Assembly (NCBI RefSeq): GCF_946478955.1
Contig: NZ_CAMLDL010000001.1
Location: 124,001 to 188,000, forward strand
Direction: 5' to 3'
Length of the DNA: 64,000 nucleotides
Source: an uncultured Sphingomonas sp.
GTDB taxonomy: Bacteria; Pseudomonadota; Alphaproteobacteria; Sphingomonadales; Sphingomonadaceae
The translations under genes were made by a program, and so were the position numbers. Of the stretch, positions 1 to 7,665 are shown piece after piece (within the stretch, counting starts at the first letter, position 1; each line of letters starts with the position of its first letter). Under the pieces are notes generated by a model, which ran no database searches, had not been told where the DNA came from, and saw nothing but the letters and a program-made list of their open reading frames with translations.

Positions 1-1326
1 TTCGATCGCACCAAGACGAATGGCGCCGCGGCTGTAATCGCTGAACACCAGGAACGTGCCGCCATAAGGCATCACGCCGCCGTGAAGCGCCATACCGTTC
101 ATGGCCGCAGCCATACCGAATTCACGGATGCCATAATGGATATAGCGACCGGCATAGTTCGACGAGTCGAGCACTGACAGGCCGGGCGTCTGCGTGTTGT
201 TCGACGGTGTAAGGTCGGCGGAACCGCCAATAGTCGACGCATTGACGGCATTGATCGCATCGAGCGCCATTTCGCTTGCCTTGCGGGTGGCAACCGTCGG
301 CTTGTCGGCGACAAGCTTATCAACCAGCGGCTTCAACCAGCTATCGTCGAGCTTGCCGTCAATGCGATCAAGGAACGCAGCCTTTTCGCCGCTGGCGTTG
401 AGCCGCTTCAGCCATTCATCGCGATCCTTGCCGCCGCGGCCTCCGGCATCGCGCCATGCCTGCAGCACATCTTCGGGAATGACGAACGGCGGACTGTCCC
501 AACCCAATTCCTTGCGGGCGGCGGCGATTTCGTCGGCGCCGAGCGGCGATCCGTGCGTCGCGCTGGTGCCCTGCTTGTTGGGGGCGCCGAAGCCAATGAT
601 GGTACGACAGCGGATCAGCGACGGACGCTGTTCTTCCTCCACTGCCTCTTCGATTGCCTTTGATACTTTGGCACTGTCCATTCCGTCGCACTCGAACGTC
701 TGCCAGCCCATTGCTTCAAAGCGGCCAAGCACATCCTCGTTGCGCGACAGGTCGGTCGACCCGTCGATGGTAATGCGGTTATCATCCCACAACACGATCA
801 GGCGACCGAGTTTCAGGTTGGAGGCGATCCCAGCCGCTTCCAGATTGATTCCTTCCATGAGGTCGCCGTCACCGCAGATGACGTAGGTGCGGTGATCGAC
901 CAGATCGTCGCCATAAATGGCGTTAAGGTGACGTTCGGCAATCGCCATGCCAACCGCGTTGGCAAAACCTTGCCCTAACGGTCCGGTCGTCGCCTCAATC
1001 CCCGCCAGCTCATAGCTTTCGGGGTGGCCTGCCGCCGGGCTGTGCAGCTGACGGAAGTTCTTGATGTCCTCAATCGTCGGGCGGTCATAACCCGTTAGAT
1101 AGAGCAGCGAGTAAAGCAGCATCGAGCCGTGACCTGCCGACAAGACAAAGCGGTCGCGGTCCGGCCATTTGGGATCGGCGGGATCAAACTTCAGATGTTT
1201 CGTGAACAGCGCGGTCGCGGCGTCGGCCATGCCCATCGGCATTCCGGGGTGGCCACTATTGGCTTGCTGGACAGCATCCATCGCCAGGGCGCGGATAGCA
1301 TTGGCGAGTCGGCGTTGCGTCGGCAT
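1..1326 (-). CDS. tkt: Transketolase (partial, C-terminus beyond window)
   Basis: Transketolase transfers two-carbon ketol units between sugar phosphates in the cytosolic pentose phosphate pathway, using thiamine diphosphate and a metal ion. About 442 residues are visible; the usual length is about 660, and the C-terminal third lies off the left edge. The thiamine-diphosphate signature GDGDLMEG is at residues 152-159, with the conserved active-site histidines in SGHPG (about 26), SAGHG (about 66) and AAGHP (about 101). The ATG at 1326 is preceded by GGAGAATCC, a good ribosome binding site. It is transcribed divergently from the zapA cluster, so a shared promoter region lies in 1327-1458. Confidence 0.96.
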   Translation of the reverse strand, partial: MPTQRRLANAIRALAMDAVQQANSGHPGMPMGMADAATALFTKHLKFDPADPKWPDRDRFVLSAGHGSMLLYSLLYLTGYDRPTIEDIKNFRQLHSPAAGHPESYELAGIEATTGPLGQGFANAVGMAIAERHLNAIYGDDLVDHRTYVICGDGDLMEGINLEAAGIASNLKLGRLIVLWDDNRITIDGSTDLSRNEDVLGRFEAMGWQTFECDGMDSAKVSKAIEEAVEEEQRPSLIRCRTIIGFGAPNKQGTSATHGSPLGADEIAAARKELGWDSPPFVIPEDVLQAWRDAGGRGGKDRDEWLKRLNASGEKAAFLDRIDGKLDDSWLKPLVDKLVADKPTVATRKASEMALDAINAVNASTIGGSADLTPSNNTQTPGLSVLDSSNYAGRYIHYGIREFGMAAAMNGMALHGGVMPYGGTFLVFSDYSRGAIRLGAIE

Positions 1327-1458
1327 GGATTCTCCACTGGCTCGGGCGGCCCAAAGGAGTCGCGGGCCGATGGTTTGGTGCCTATTGTCGCTGGGGCGCG
1401 GGGCGTCAACCTTAGTGGCGCTTGCAGCGACCCTCCTTCTTGCTTAGTCATTTGAGGG

Positions 1459-1650
1459 ATGGACGATAAGGTGCTGGAAAATGCGATGGATCGCACCGAA
1501 CGTGCGCTCCTCAGGATCGAGCGGGCGATCGAGCGCGGTGCGATGAATCCGCCGATCGCAGCCGGCGACGGCCGCGATGAGGTGCTGCGGACGCGTGTTG
1601 CGGATGTGCTGGCCGAACTGGATGAGATGATCAGGGAGGCTGGGGTCTGA
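1459..1650 (+). CDS. Small conserved-type protein upstream of ZapA
   Basis: A 63-residue protein rich in charged residues (Glu, Arg, Asp) with a heptad-like pattern, probably helical or coiled-coil. No signal peptide or membrane segment is seen. It starts at an ATG preceded by GAGGG, and its stop overlaps the zapA start in the sequence TGATG, so the two are almost certainly co-translated. I do not recognise a named family; its position directly before zapA suggests a role connected to cell division, which is an inference from context only. Confidence 0.75.
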   Translation: MDDKVLENAMDRTERALLRIERAIERGAMNPPIAAGDGRDEVLRTRVADVLAELDEMIREAGV

Positions 1651-1964
1651 TGGCCGAAGTGGAACTCGTTATTGCCGGTCGGCCGTACCGCGTCGCCTGT
1701 CGCGCGGGAGAGGAAGATAATCTGCGCAAGGCCGGTGCGCTGGTCGATCAGAAGAGCCGCGAGGCGCTCGCCGGGCTTGGCACGCTTAGTGAATCCCGGC
1801 AGCTTTTGTTTGCAGCACTGCTGCTTGCCGACCAAATGGCCGAAGGAAAAGAAATTGAATTGCCGACCGGCCCCGACCCCGAGCTGGTTGCGAAAGCTGA
1901 GCGAATCGCTGATCGGCTGGAATCTCTGGCGGATGCTCTTGAGCGCGGCCCCCAAGACGACTAA
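1650..1964 (+). CDS. zapA: Cell division protein ZapA
   Basis: ZapA binds FtsZ and promotes bundling and stability of the Z-ring at midcell. The 104-residue protein has the usual layout: an N-terminal beta-rich segment (ELVIAGRPYRVACRAGEE, residues 4-21), a helical middle and a C-terminal coiled coil ending in acidic residues. Length fits the family. It is translationally coupled to the small upstream gene (TGATG) and is followed directly by the 6S RNA and fau, the conserved alphaproteobacterial arrangement that strengthens the call. Confidence 0.9.
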   Translation: MAEVELVIAGRPYRVACRAGEEDNLRKAGALVDQKSREALAGLGTLSESRQLLFAALLLADQMAEGKEIELPTGPDPELVAKAERIADRLESLADALERGPQDD

Positions 1965-1973
1965 ATAGGTGGC

Positions 1974-2128
1974 GACGGGTACTGCCTCGCACGAGCCACT
2001 AACTTCCCTGAGGCTATTTCTTCCTAATGGGAGCTGTCCCTGGTCGGACCCTGGTCTGGCACACACGGCGCCCACCTGACGTTTGGGCGTCAGAGGAACT
2101 TAAGGCAAACGACCATGGCGGTCCCGTC
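1974..2128 (+). ncRNA. ssrS: 6S RNA
   Basis: 6S RNA binds the housekeeping RNA polymerase holoenzyme by mimicking an open promoter. The location between zapA and the 5-formyl-THF cyclo-ligase gene is its classic place. The segment contains CCCTGAGGCTATTT (from 2007), close to the conserved 6S 5' region, and the GGCGTCAGAGGAACTTAAGG block of the 3' side. A closing stem is visible: GACGGG 1974-1979 pairs with CCCGTC 2123-2128, and ACTGCC 1981-1986 pairs with GGCGGT 2117-2122 (one G-U pair, one bulged T). This stem places the 3' end inside the annotated start of fau. Confidence 0.75.
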
Positions 2129-2690
2129 ACTTTCCCCCTCCTTGTCCCGCGATGACCTTCGCAAGGCCGCGCGTGCCGCGCGCAAGGCGCACGTCGCCGC
2201 GCTCGACCCCATGCAAAAAGTTGCACAGGAACGTGCGCTGCACCGCGCCCTAGGGCCCGCCATCGCCGAATCCCTAATTGTTGGCGCCTATGTGCCGGTC
2301 GGAAGCGAGATTGACCCGCTCGGCGCCTCATACGATCCGGAGCGGACAGCGTTTCCTGCCTTCTTCCCTTCCGATGAGCGATTTCGATTCCTGCTCGGTG
2401 CGCCGATAATCGTTGGACCACACGGAATTCCGCAGCCCGTTTTGACCGCGCCAAGCGTCCATCCGGGTATTGTGCTGGTGCCGCTTCTCGCCATCGACCC
2501 GCTCGGCAATCGGCTTGGTCAGGGCGGCGGCCACTATGACCGGGTTTTGTCGCCGCTTCGCGACATGGGCGTCCGCCTGATTGGCGTCGGCTGGGACGTA
2601 CAGCGGCTGGACTTTGTCATGCCGGTCGAGCCATGGGATGTTCCGCTGGACGGGTTTGCATCTCCATCTGGCCTGGAGATGTTTCGATGA
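2115..2690 (+). CDS. fau: 5-formyltetrahydrofolate cyclo-ligase
   Basis: This cytosolic enzyme converts 5-formyl-THF to 5,10-methenyl-THF using ATP, recycling a folate storage form. The 191-residue protein ends with the family signature around GQGGGHYDR (about residues 135-143), and DDLRKAARAARKAH near the N-terminus matches the usual first helix. Length is normal. The ATG at 2115 lies within the closing stem of the 6S RNA (1974-2128); the next in-frame candidate is a TTG near 2151, so the exact start is uncertain. The stop overlaps the next gene start (ATGA), indicating an operon. Confidence 0.93.
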   Translation: MAVPSLSPSLSRDDLRKAARAARKAHVAALDPMQKVAQERALHRALGPAIAESLIVGAYVPVGSEIDPLGASYDPERTAFPAFFPSDERFRFLLGAPIIVGPHGIPQPVLTAPSVHPGIVLVPLLAIDPLGNRLGQGGGHYDRVLSPLRDMGVRLIGVGWDVQRLDFVMPVEPWDVPLDGFASPSGLEMFR

Positions 2691-2899
2691 ATGAGCCAAG
2701 CTGGAAAAAACCAGTCGGGATTTTCCTAATCATTGCCCTCATCATTGTTTGGGCGGTCGCGGTCGCAAGCCTGTCGAATATTGTCGGCAAATGGCACATG
2801 CTGGCGCAGGGCGTCTTCTACCTGATTGCGGGTATCGCCTGGGTCTTTCCTCTGAAGCCACTGCTACGCTGGATGGAAACGCCACCTTTCAAAGATTGA
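2687..2899 (+). CDS. DUF2842 family small membrane protein
   Basis: A 70-residue protein with two predicted membrane segments (about residues 10-30 and 38-58) separated by a short loop, and a polar C-terminus ending near PPFKD. It matches the DUF2842 family of small alphaproteobacterial inner-membrane proteins of unknown function. The ATG at 2687 overlaps the fau stop codon (ATGA), so translation is coupled; a longer reading from 2633 would overlap fau by 50 bp and is less likely. Confidence 0.85.
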   Translation: MNEPSWKKPVGIFLIIALIIVWAVAVASLSNIVGKWHMLAQGVFYLIAGIAWVFPLKPLLRWMETPPFKD

Positions 2900-2965
2900 A
2901 ACGGCTGGTTCGTCGACCATTCATTGAAAACCGGCTATGGGGTGCCGAGATATCCCCTCCCCATG

Positions 2966-4024
2966 AGCAACGCGCTTTCCTTGCAGCCTTCGGGGCTTTG
3001 GCATCGCCATTGGCGCGAAATAGTCGCGTCGTCGGCGCTGGGCGTCGCCGCCATTCTGGCCGCGGCGGGGGTCAGCGGCGCAACGCCATTATCGGAATTT
3101 TTCGCCTTCGACAGCGACGTGCACGCTGCACCGGCGTCGGTCCCGGCGCCCCCTGCCCCATTGTCGATGGATGTGGAGCAATTGTCGGCGGAACAAGCTG
3201 CGGCGGCGAACGCCAATATCCCCATCAAGGGCGATGCGCAGGCAGCTGCCCCTTTCGTGTTTGGCAAAGCAAGCGTCAGCGACCGTGGCCGCGCGCTCGA
3301 TTGCCTGACACAGGCGGTCTATTATGAAGCAGCGACCGAGCCGGAGGACGGCCAGCGCGCCGTTGCTCAAGTTATTCTCAACCGCGTCCGCCACCCCGCG
3401 TTCCCGAACAGCGTCTGCGGCGTTGTCTACGAAGGTTCGACCCGGCCCACGGGCTGCCAGTTCACCTTTACCTGTGACGGGTCAATGACGCGCACGCCGG
3501 TCGCGGCGCTTTGGAAGCGGTCGCACAAGATTGCGGAGCAGGCTTTAGCGGGCCTGGTCTACGCACCGGTCGGCCATTCGACTCATTATCACGCCAATTA
3601 TGTTCTTCCCTATTGGGCATCCAGCCAGGTGAAGACGAGCGTGATCGGCGCTCATATCTTTTACCGCTGGCCCGGAAACTGGGGTCTACCGGCCGCCTTT
3701 GTTCAGCGATGGTCGGGGCATGAAGCGAATCCGGTTGCGCTGCGCCTCGCCGCGCTAAATGCGCCCCATGTTGCGCCGACGATCACGACGCCCGCAACGG
3801 CCACGCTGGCGCAGCTAGAAGCGAAGGGCGTCGAAGTGAAAGACCTTGGCGGCCGGGTGCAATTGCGCTTTGCGCCGCAGGCCCGTGAGGCGGTTGAGAA
3901 AGCGACCACCTCGCCCAAAGCGTATGTAGAATCGGTCGAGGCGTCCGATAATCTGCGATATGCGCTGGACGGCGCCGCACCGGCGTCCGAACAGCCGGCG
4001 CTGGGCAATAAATCGGCTGAATAA
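2966..4024 (+). CDS. SleB-type cell wall hydrolase
   Basis: A probable peptidoglycan hydrolase of the SleB / Hydrolase_2 family. A single hydrophobic segment (about residues 13-35) anchors or exports the protein; then comes a Pro/Ala-rich linker. The catalytic domain includes CLTQAVYYEAATEP with the presumed glutamate, VILNRVRHPAFP, and a cysteine-containing CQFTFTCDGS, followed by HYHANYV. The C-terminal ~90 residues are Ala/Val-rich without a recognised domain. The ATG at 2966 is preferred over a TTG at 2924. A strong hairpin terminator lies 24 bp downstream. Family known for cortex or septal wall lysis; the substrate here is inferred. Confidence 0.85.
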   Translation, partial: SNALSLQPSGLWHRHWREIVASSALGVAAILAAAGVSGATPLSEFFAFDSDVHAAPASVPAPPAPLSMDVEQLSAEQAAAANANIPIKGDAQAAAPFVFGKASVSDRGRALDCLTQAVYYEAATEPEDGQRAVAQVILNRVRHPAFPNSVCGVVYEGSTRPTGCQFTFTCDGSMTRTPVAALWKRSHKIAEQALAGLVYAPVGHSTHYHANYVLPYWASSQVKTSVIGAHIFYRWPGNWGLPAAFVQRWSGHEANPVALRLAALNAPHVAPTITTPATATLAQLEAKGVEVKDLGGRVQLRFAPQAREAVEKATTSPKAYVESVEASDNLRYALDGAAPASEQPALGNKSAE

Positions 4025-4047
4025 CGCCTCAGGTTACGCCCACACAC

Positions 4048-4076
4048 AAAAGGCCGCCTCGAAAGGCGGCCTTTTC
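4048..4076 (+). terminator. Rho-independent terminator
   Basis: AAGGCCGCC - TCGAAA - GGCGGCCTTTT forms a GC-rich stem with a short loop and a run of T, just after the cell wall hydrolase stop codon. It also separates that gene from the oppositely oriented tRNA-Asp. Confidence 0.9.
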
Positions 4077-4126
4077 TCTATCGCGTGTCGCTTGCTGCGC
4101 CATCTTACTTCATTTCACGAAGAAAA

Positions 4127-4203
<77 letters not shown>

Positions 4204-4255
4204 TTACGTTGCGGTGGCGGCCAACTAGGAGAGCCGCCCCAAGCTGTCAACACGG

Positions 4256-5410
4256 CTATTCGTCTTTTTCTTCATCATCGCCGACATGCGTGAGCGTTCC
4301 ATCCTCGAACAGGAAGCCTGCAATGTCGGGTGTACCGGCGGCGGAGAAGACCATTTTGATGATGATTAGCAGCGGCACCGCAAGCAGCGCACCCGTTGTT
4401 CCCCACACCCAAGCCCAGAATGACAGCGACACCAGAATGAGCAGCGGGTTGATGGTCAGCCGCTTCCCGACGATCATCGGAGTGATCACGTTAGCCTCGA
4501 TAAGGTGCATGCCGACGAAGATGAGCGGCGGAAGCAACGCCGCCCAAGGGTCCACAAAGGTCATAAGCCCGCCAAGGCCAAGAAGGCCCGCAGCCAGAAT
4601 AGGACCGAGGTAAGGGATGAAATTCAGCACGGCGACAATGCCGCCCCACATTACCGGCGAATCCATGCCAAGCACCCAAACAGCCACCGCCGTCAGCGTT
4701 CCCAGCAAGATGTTGATGATGGTGATGGTACCAATATAGGTCGATGTGGCCTGCACGACCTGCTGGATCACTCGGGCGGTGGTCAACGCGCCTTCAAAAC
4801 TGCCACGGCTGGTGATCGTGCGCTTACGCATTCCGGTCCACCCGGCGAGGAAGAAATAGATGACCAGCAGCGCAAAAAAGAGCTGGATCGCCGCATGCGG
4901 GGCCGACGTCGTAATCATACCCAAAAGGGAGTTGGGCGATTCGACACGGACGACGCGGCTCTTGTCGATATCGGTAACAATCTTCGACACGATTTGGTCG
5001 ATGAATTTTTCCAGGCTGGAATAAAGATCGAGAACCGGCGCCAGTGTTTCTTCCACCCGGCCTATTCGCTTCGGGATCAGGGTCACCCAATCGATTGCCG
5101 GAATAACAATGGCGGCAAGTGCGAATGTCGCAATGGCGAGGAAAATGACCACGCAAAAGAGAGCGGACAATTTCGACGGAATGCCGCGCCGCTCGAACCA
5201 TTCCAGCAGGGGAACCAGCGTAATTGCGATGACCAGGGCAGCCGTGACCGGAAGGAAGAATTCCGCGCCCTCGCGAAGGGCAAAGGGCAGCGCCAGGAGT
5301 AGACCCACGCCACAAATCAGCGTCAGCGATGCAATCAGGCGCGTGTGCTTGAATTGCAGCATATGCGCATCGTGGTGCGAATCAGGGTGGTGATGCAGAT
5401 GCGGTTCCAT
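4256..5410 (-). CDS. AI-2E family transporter (PerM/YdiK-like)
   Basis: A 384-residue inner-membrane protein of the AI-2E/PerM family, whose members export small molecules or ions (the family name comes from an autoinducer-2 exporter; the substrate here is unknown). The N-terminus is His-rich (HLHHHPDSHHDAH) and cytoplasmic. About eight membrane segments are visible, with the family-typical C-terminal stretch LNFIPYLGPILAAGLLG and GMHLIEANVITPMIVG. ATG at 5410 is chosen over a TTG at 5428. It is a single-gene unit between the tRNA-Asp and the disrupted tRNA-Leu, and is the last intact host gene before the element. Confidence 0.9.
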   Translation of the reverse strand: MEPHLHHHPDSHHDAHMLQFKHTRLIASLTLICGVGLLLALPFALREGAEFFLPVTAALVIAITLVPLLEWFERRGIPSKLSALFCVVIFLAIATFALAAIVIPAIDWVTLIPKRIGRVEETLAPVLDLYSSLEKFIDQIVSKIVTDIDKSRVVRVESPNSLLGMITTSAPHAAIQLFFALLVIYFFLAGWTGMRKRTITSRGSFEGALTTARVIQQVVQATSTYIGTITIINILLGTLTAVAVWVLGMDSPVMWGGIVAVLNFIPYLGPILAAGLLGLGGLMTFVDPWAALLPPLIFVGMHLIEANVITPMIVGKRLTINPLLILVSLSFWAWVWGTTGALLAVPLLIIIKMVFSAAGTPDIAGFLFEDGTLTHVGDDEEKDE

Positions 5411-5536
5411 CGCGCCGGACTGTACCAATCGTTCTAACCGGCGCTAGAGGCCGATCACGAACCAGCAAAGACGTTGGTGAACGTTTGTCAGAATCAAAAA
5501 AAAGGCCAGCCGGATAGCGACTGGCCCTGACCCTGA

Positions 5537-5590
5537 TGGTGCCCCCGGTCCGACTCGAACGGACACTTCTTTCGAAACTCGATTTTGAGT
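5537..5590 (-). pseudogene. tRNA-Leu (CAA), 3' part, separated by element insertion
   Basis: Reading the minus strand, this is the 3' portion of a tRNA-Leu from the anticodon loop on: CTCAAAAT, the 3' side of the anticodon stem, long variable arm, T-arm GTCCG-TTCGAGT-CGGAC, acceptor strand CGGGGGC, discriminator A and encoded CCA. The matching 5' part is at 60871-60910. Joined, they give an 85-nt tRNA with a perfect 7-bp acceptor stem GCCCCCG/CGGGGGC and anticodon CAA. No 5' half is rebuilt on the element side, so this copy is broken. Confidence 0.93.
5582..5590 (+). repeat. Left attachment core (attL)
   Basis: ATTTTGAGT, the anticodon-loop region of the host tRNA-Leu (read on the minus strand), is identical to 60871-60879. 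To its left is tRNA sequence; to its right begins AT-rich element sequence. Confidence 0.88.
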
Positions 5591-5650
5591 GGGACAAGAC
5601 TATGTTAAGTATTTGATACTAAACGATAATTTTCAAAAAATTCAATTTTT

Positions 5651-5688
5651 GTGTAAGGTTTTGTGTAAGTGTGTAAGACTTGTGTAAG
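5651..5688 (+). repeat. Integrase arm-type repeats, left end
   Basis: Four copies of GTGTAAG at 5651, 5663, 5671 and 5682. The stretch 5667-5688 is identical over 22 bp to 60773-60794 at the right end, in direct orientation. It starts exactly 76 bp after the left core, while the right copy ends exactly 76 bp before the right core. Inferred to be arm-type binding sites for the integrase in the circular attP. Confidence 0.75.
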
Positions 5689-6059
5689 ACTTTCCCACAA
5701 AAAATCGGGCGCGCCTGACATCGTGAATTGCGCATCGCAGAACTCGATTCCGCTGTCCAGCCAAAACAGATCGCTGGCTCGCATTGAAACTTACTGGATC
5801 GCCAGCAGGTACGCGCAGTCCGATTCCGGGTCGGCGAGAACAGCGACTTTCATTGAAGCGACTCACCTCACGTACGCGTGCGAAGGGACTATTCTGGGTT
5901 CTGAAAGTCGAGTAAAGATGTCGTTTTCGGGTTCCGGCGATTTCACCCACTGAGGTGGTTCGGCTTTCATGGACAGCTTGGCGGCTGAGTTAAGCCAATC
6001 CCGAGTGCCGTTAATGTCGCCTGTTTGGCCATCAGATCTTGGGACATGTCGCCGATGAT
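5689..6059. other. Gene-free left end of the element
   Basis: Between the arm repeats and the IS remnant no convincing gene is seen: short open frames on both strands lack ribosome binding sites and family features. The segment 5900-6059 may include the decayed 3' end of the IS3-family remnant, since the minus strand around 5950-5960 reads GCCGAACCACCTC, similar to sequence found past IS3 orfB genes. Confidence 0.5.
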
Positions 6060-6545
6060 CCAAATGCCCGGACGTCTCCATTGCGCTGCAAGCTGGTGAA
6101 AGTGAAGCTGATAAACTGGCAGCCTTGATCGGTGTTGAAGACCTCAGGTTTGACGTTGCCGACCAGTGTCTCCTCCAGCGCCGGCGACGCGGAAACCGGC
6201 ATCCATAGCACTCGATTGGCAGCGGTGAGAAGATTCGAGCATCGGTGGACGTCGGTCCACGCTCATCGACCGAAAGCTGTCATTAAATATCCCGCTCCAC
6301 GGTCATGTGCCCGATCTTGGCGAGCAGCATCTCCACCTCGCCCTTAGAAGCTACCTTGGCCACCTCACCGGCACAGGTGAGCATGCTCGCCACCCCGTCT
6401 ATGGCCTGCCGCTTCCACGCAGCGATCATTGCGTGGCGGATGGCGTGCTTCGCGGCCAACTCCGCCAGCGTCAGGTCGCCGCGGACCGCCTCCAGCGCAA
6501 CCTTGCCTTGAAGTCCGCGCTGTAGCTTTTCCTCGTCGTCTTCAT
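6060..6545 (-). pseudogene. IS3-family transposase remnant (frameshifted orfA, truncated orfB)
   Basis: The minus strand starts with MKTTRKSYSADFKA at 6545, then a one-base deletion near 6506 shifts the frame to KVALEAVRGDLTLAELAAKH and on to VERDI: an IS3-group OrfA with its helix-turn-helix. A second frame change follows, then an internal deletion, and a piece of the OrfB integrase core, ALEETLVGNVKPEVF followed by NTDQGCQF, carrying the second Asp of the DDE triad. The remaining catalytic parts are absent, so it cannot be active. It lies at the left end of the element next to the metal-resistance genes. Boundaries are approximate. Confidence 0.8.
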
Positions 6546-6737
6546 TCCAGTACCAATCAACAGGTCGGGAGTTGCTTAAAACCCCGTCCAGATTTCCCAC
6601 ACCACTTCACTATGGAAGGAATTTTCGTCATTGTAACCGGCCGTCACTCGAATATTTTCAATTTTATTAGCCTGTTATGTAGCCGCCAGCGCTCTCTTTG
6701 ACGGAAGCCGACCCGCGATTGCGCGCCGGAAGGATAA

Positions 6738-7664
6738 TCACGCATGAAGTGCGTCTGCCTCTCCGCAAGGCTCAATCTCGGTCTGAAGCGTGGCGTGATT
6801 AATCTTGAATTGCTGTTCGAGCAGCCGAGTAGCGGCAATACGGGTATCTTCTCCCGATGCGTTTGGTTGGAGTAATAGATGTGCAGTCAGGCTGGCATCG
6901 TCTCCAGCAACCGACCATAGGTGCAAATCATGTACTTCCGCGACGCCAGGTAACGCCAGTATAGCGCCGCGTATTGCCTCTAGGTCGAACCCTCGCGGAA
7001 CGCCTTGCAACAAGATGTGGGTCGTATCACGTAGTAACGCCCAGGTCCGAGGCAACACCCAGAGTCCGATTGCGATAGCAACAAGGGGGTCGATCCAAGA
7101 CCAGCCAGTGAAGTAAATCGCGATCGCCGCTCCGATAACACCCAACGATCCCAGCATGTCCGCCCAGACTTCGAGATAGGCTCCTTTGACGTTCAGGCTG
7201 GTGTCCTTGCCGCCTGCGAGGATCCGCATCGATACGAGGTTTACCAATAGACCGATGGTCGCGACGATCAGCATCCCCACCGATTCGACCGGGCTAGGAA
7301 CAAAGAAACGTGCAATCCCTTCATACAGTACATAACCCGCGACGACGAACAACAGCACTGCGTTGAAAGCTGCAGCGAGAATCTCAAAGCGTCGGTAGCC
7401 ATAGGTCCGCTGCGCATCGGCAGAACGCTGACCAATCCGCACCGCAACAAGAGCGATCGCTAGTGCTGCGGCGTCTGTAAACATATGTGCAGCGTCAGAG
7501 AGCAGTGCCAGACTGTTGAACCAGTAGGCGCCGACAAGCTCAGCGATCAAAAAGCTGCCGGTGAGGCCAAGTGCAATCGCAAGATTTCGCGTATTTGCGC
7601 CGACGGCATGGTTGTGACCCGGCGTGCCGTGGCCCTCATCGCCGTGGTTGTGTCCAGTTCCCAT
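6738..7664 (-). CDS. czcD: Cation diffusion facilitator CzcD
   Basis: CzcD-type CDF antiporter that exports Zn, Co or Cd from the cytoplasm to the periplasm in exchange for protons. The 308-residue protein has a His-rich N-terminus (HNHGDEGHGTPGHNH), six membrane segments, the metal site SDAAHMFTDA in TM2 and GAYLEVWADMLGS in TM5 (the CzcD-type version of the second site), and a cytoplasmic C-terminal domain with VHDLHLWSVAG. The ATG at 7664 follows the cadA stop by one base, so it is the last gene of the czc-cad operon; a TTG at 7676 is less likely. Confidence 0.93.
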   Translation of the reverse strand: MGTGHNHGDEGHGTPGHNHAVGANTRNLAIALGLTGSFLIAELVGAYWFNSLALLSDAAHMFTDAAALAIALVAVRIGQRSADAQRTYGYRRFEILAAAFNAVLLFVVAGYVLYEGIARFFVPSPVESVGMLIVATIGLLVNLVSMRILAGGKDTSLNVKGAYLEVWADMLGSLGVIGAAIAIYFTGWSWIDPLVAIAIGLWVLPRTWALLRDTTHILLQGVPRGFDLEAIRGAILALPGVAEVHDLHLWSVAGDDASLTAHLLLQPNASGEDTRIAATRLLEQQFKINHATLQTEIEPCGEADALHA

Positions 7665-7665
7665 A

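Noticed and set aside
1191..2075. 294-residue minus-strand frame
   Set aside because: Overlaps transketolase start, zapA and 6S RNA in another frame; no recognisable protein.
5651..5688. Short repeated GTGTAAG units as a possible CRISPR array
   Set aside because: Units are 7 bp with irregular spacing of 1-6 bp and recur at the other ICE end beside int; integrase arm sites fit better. No cas genes are present.
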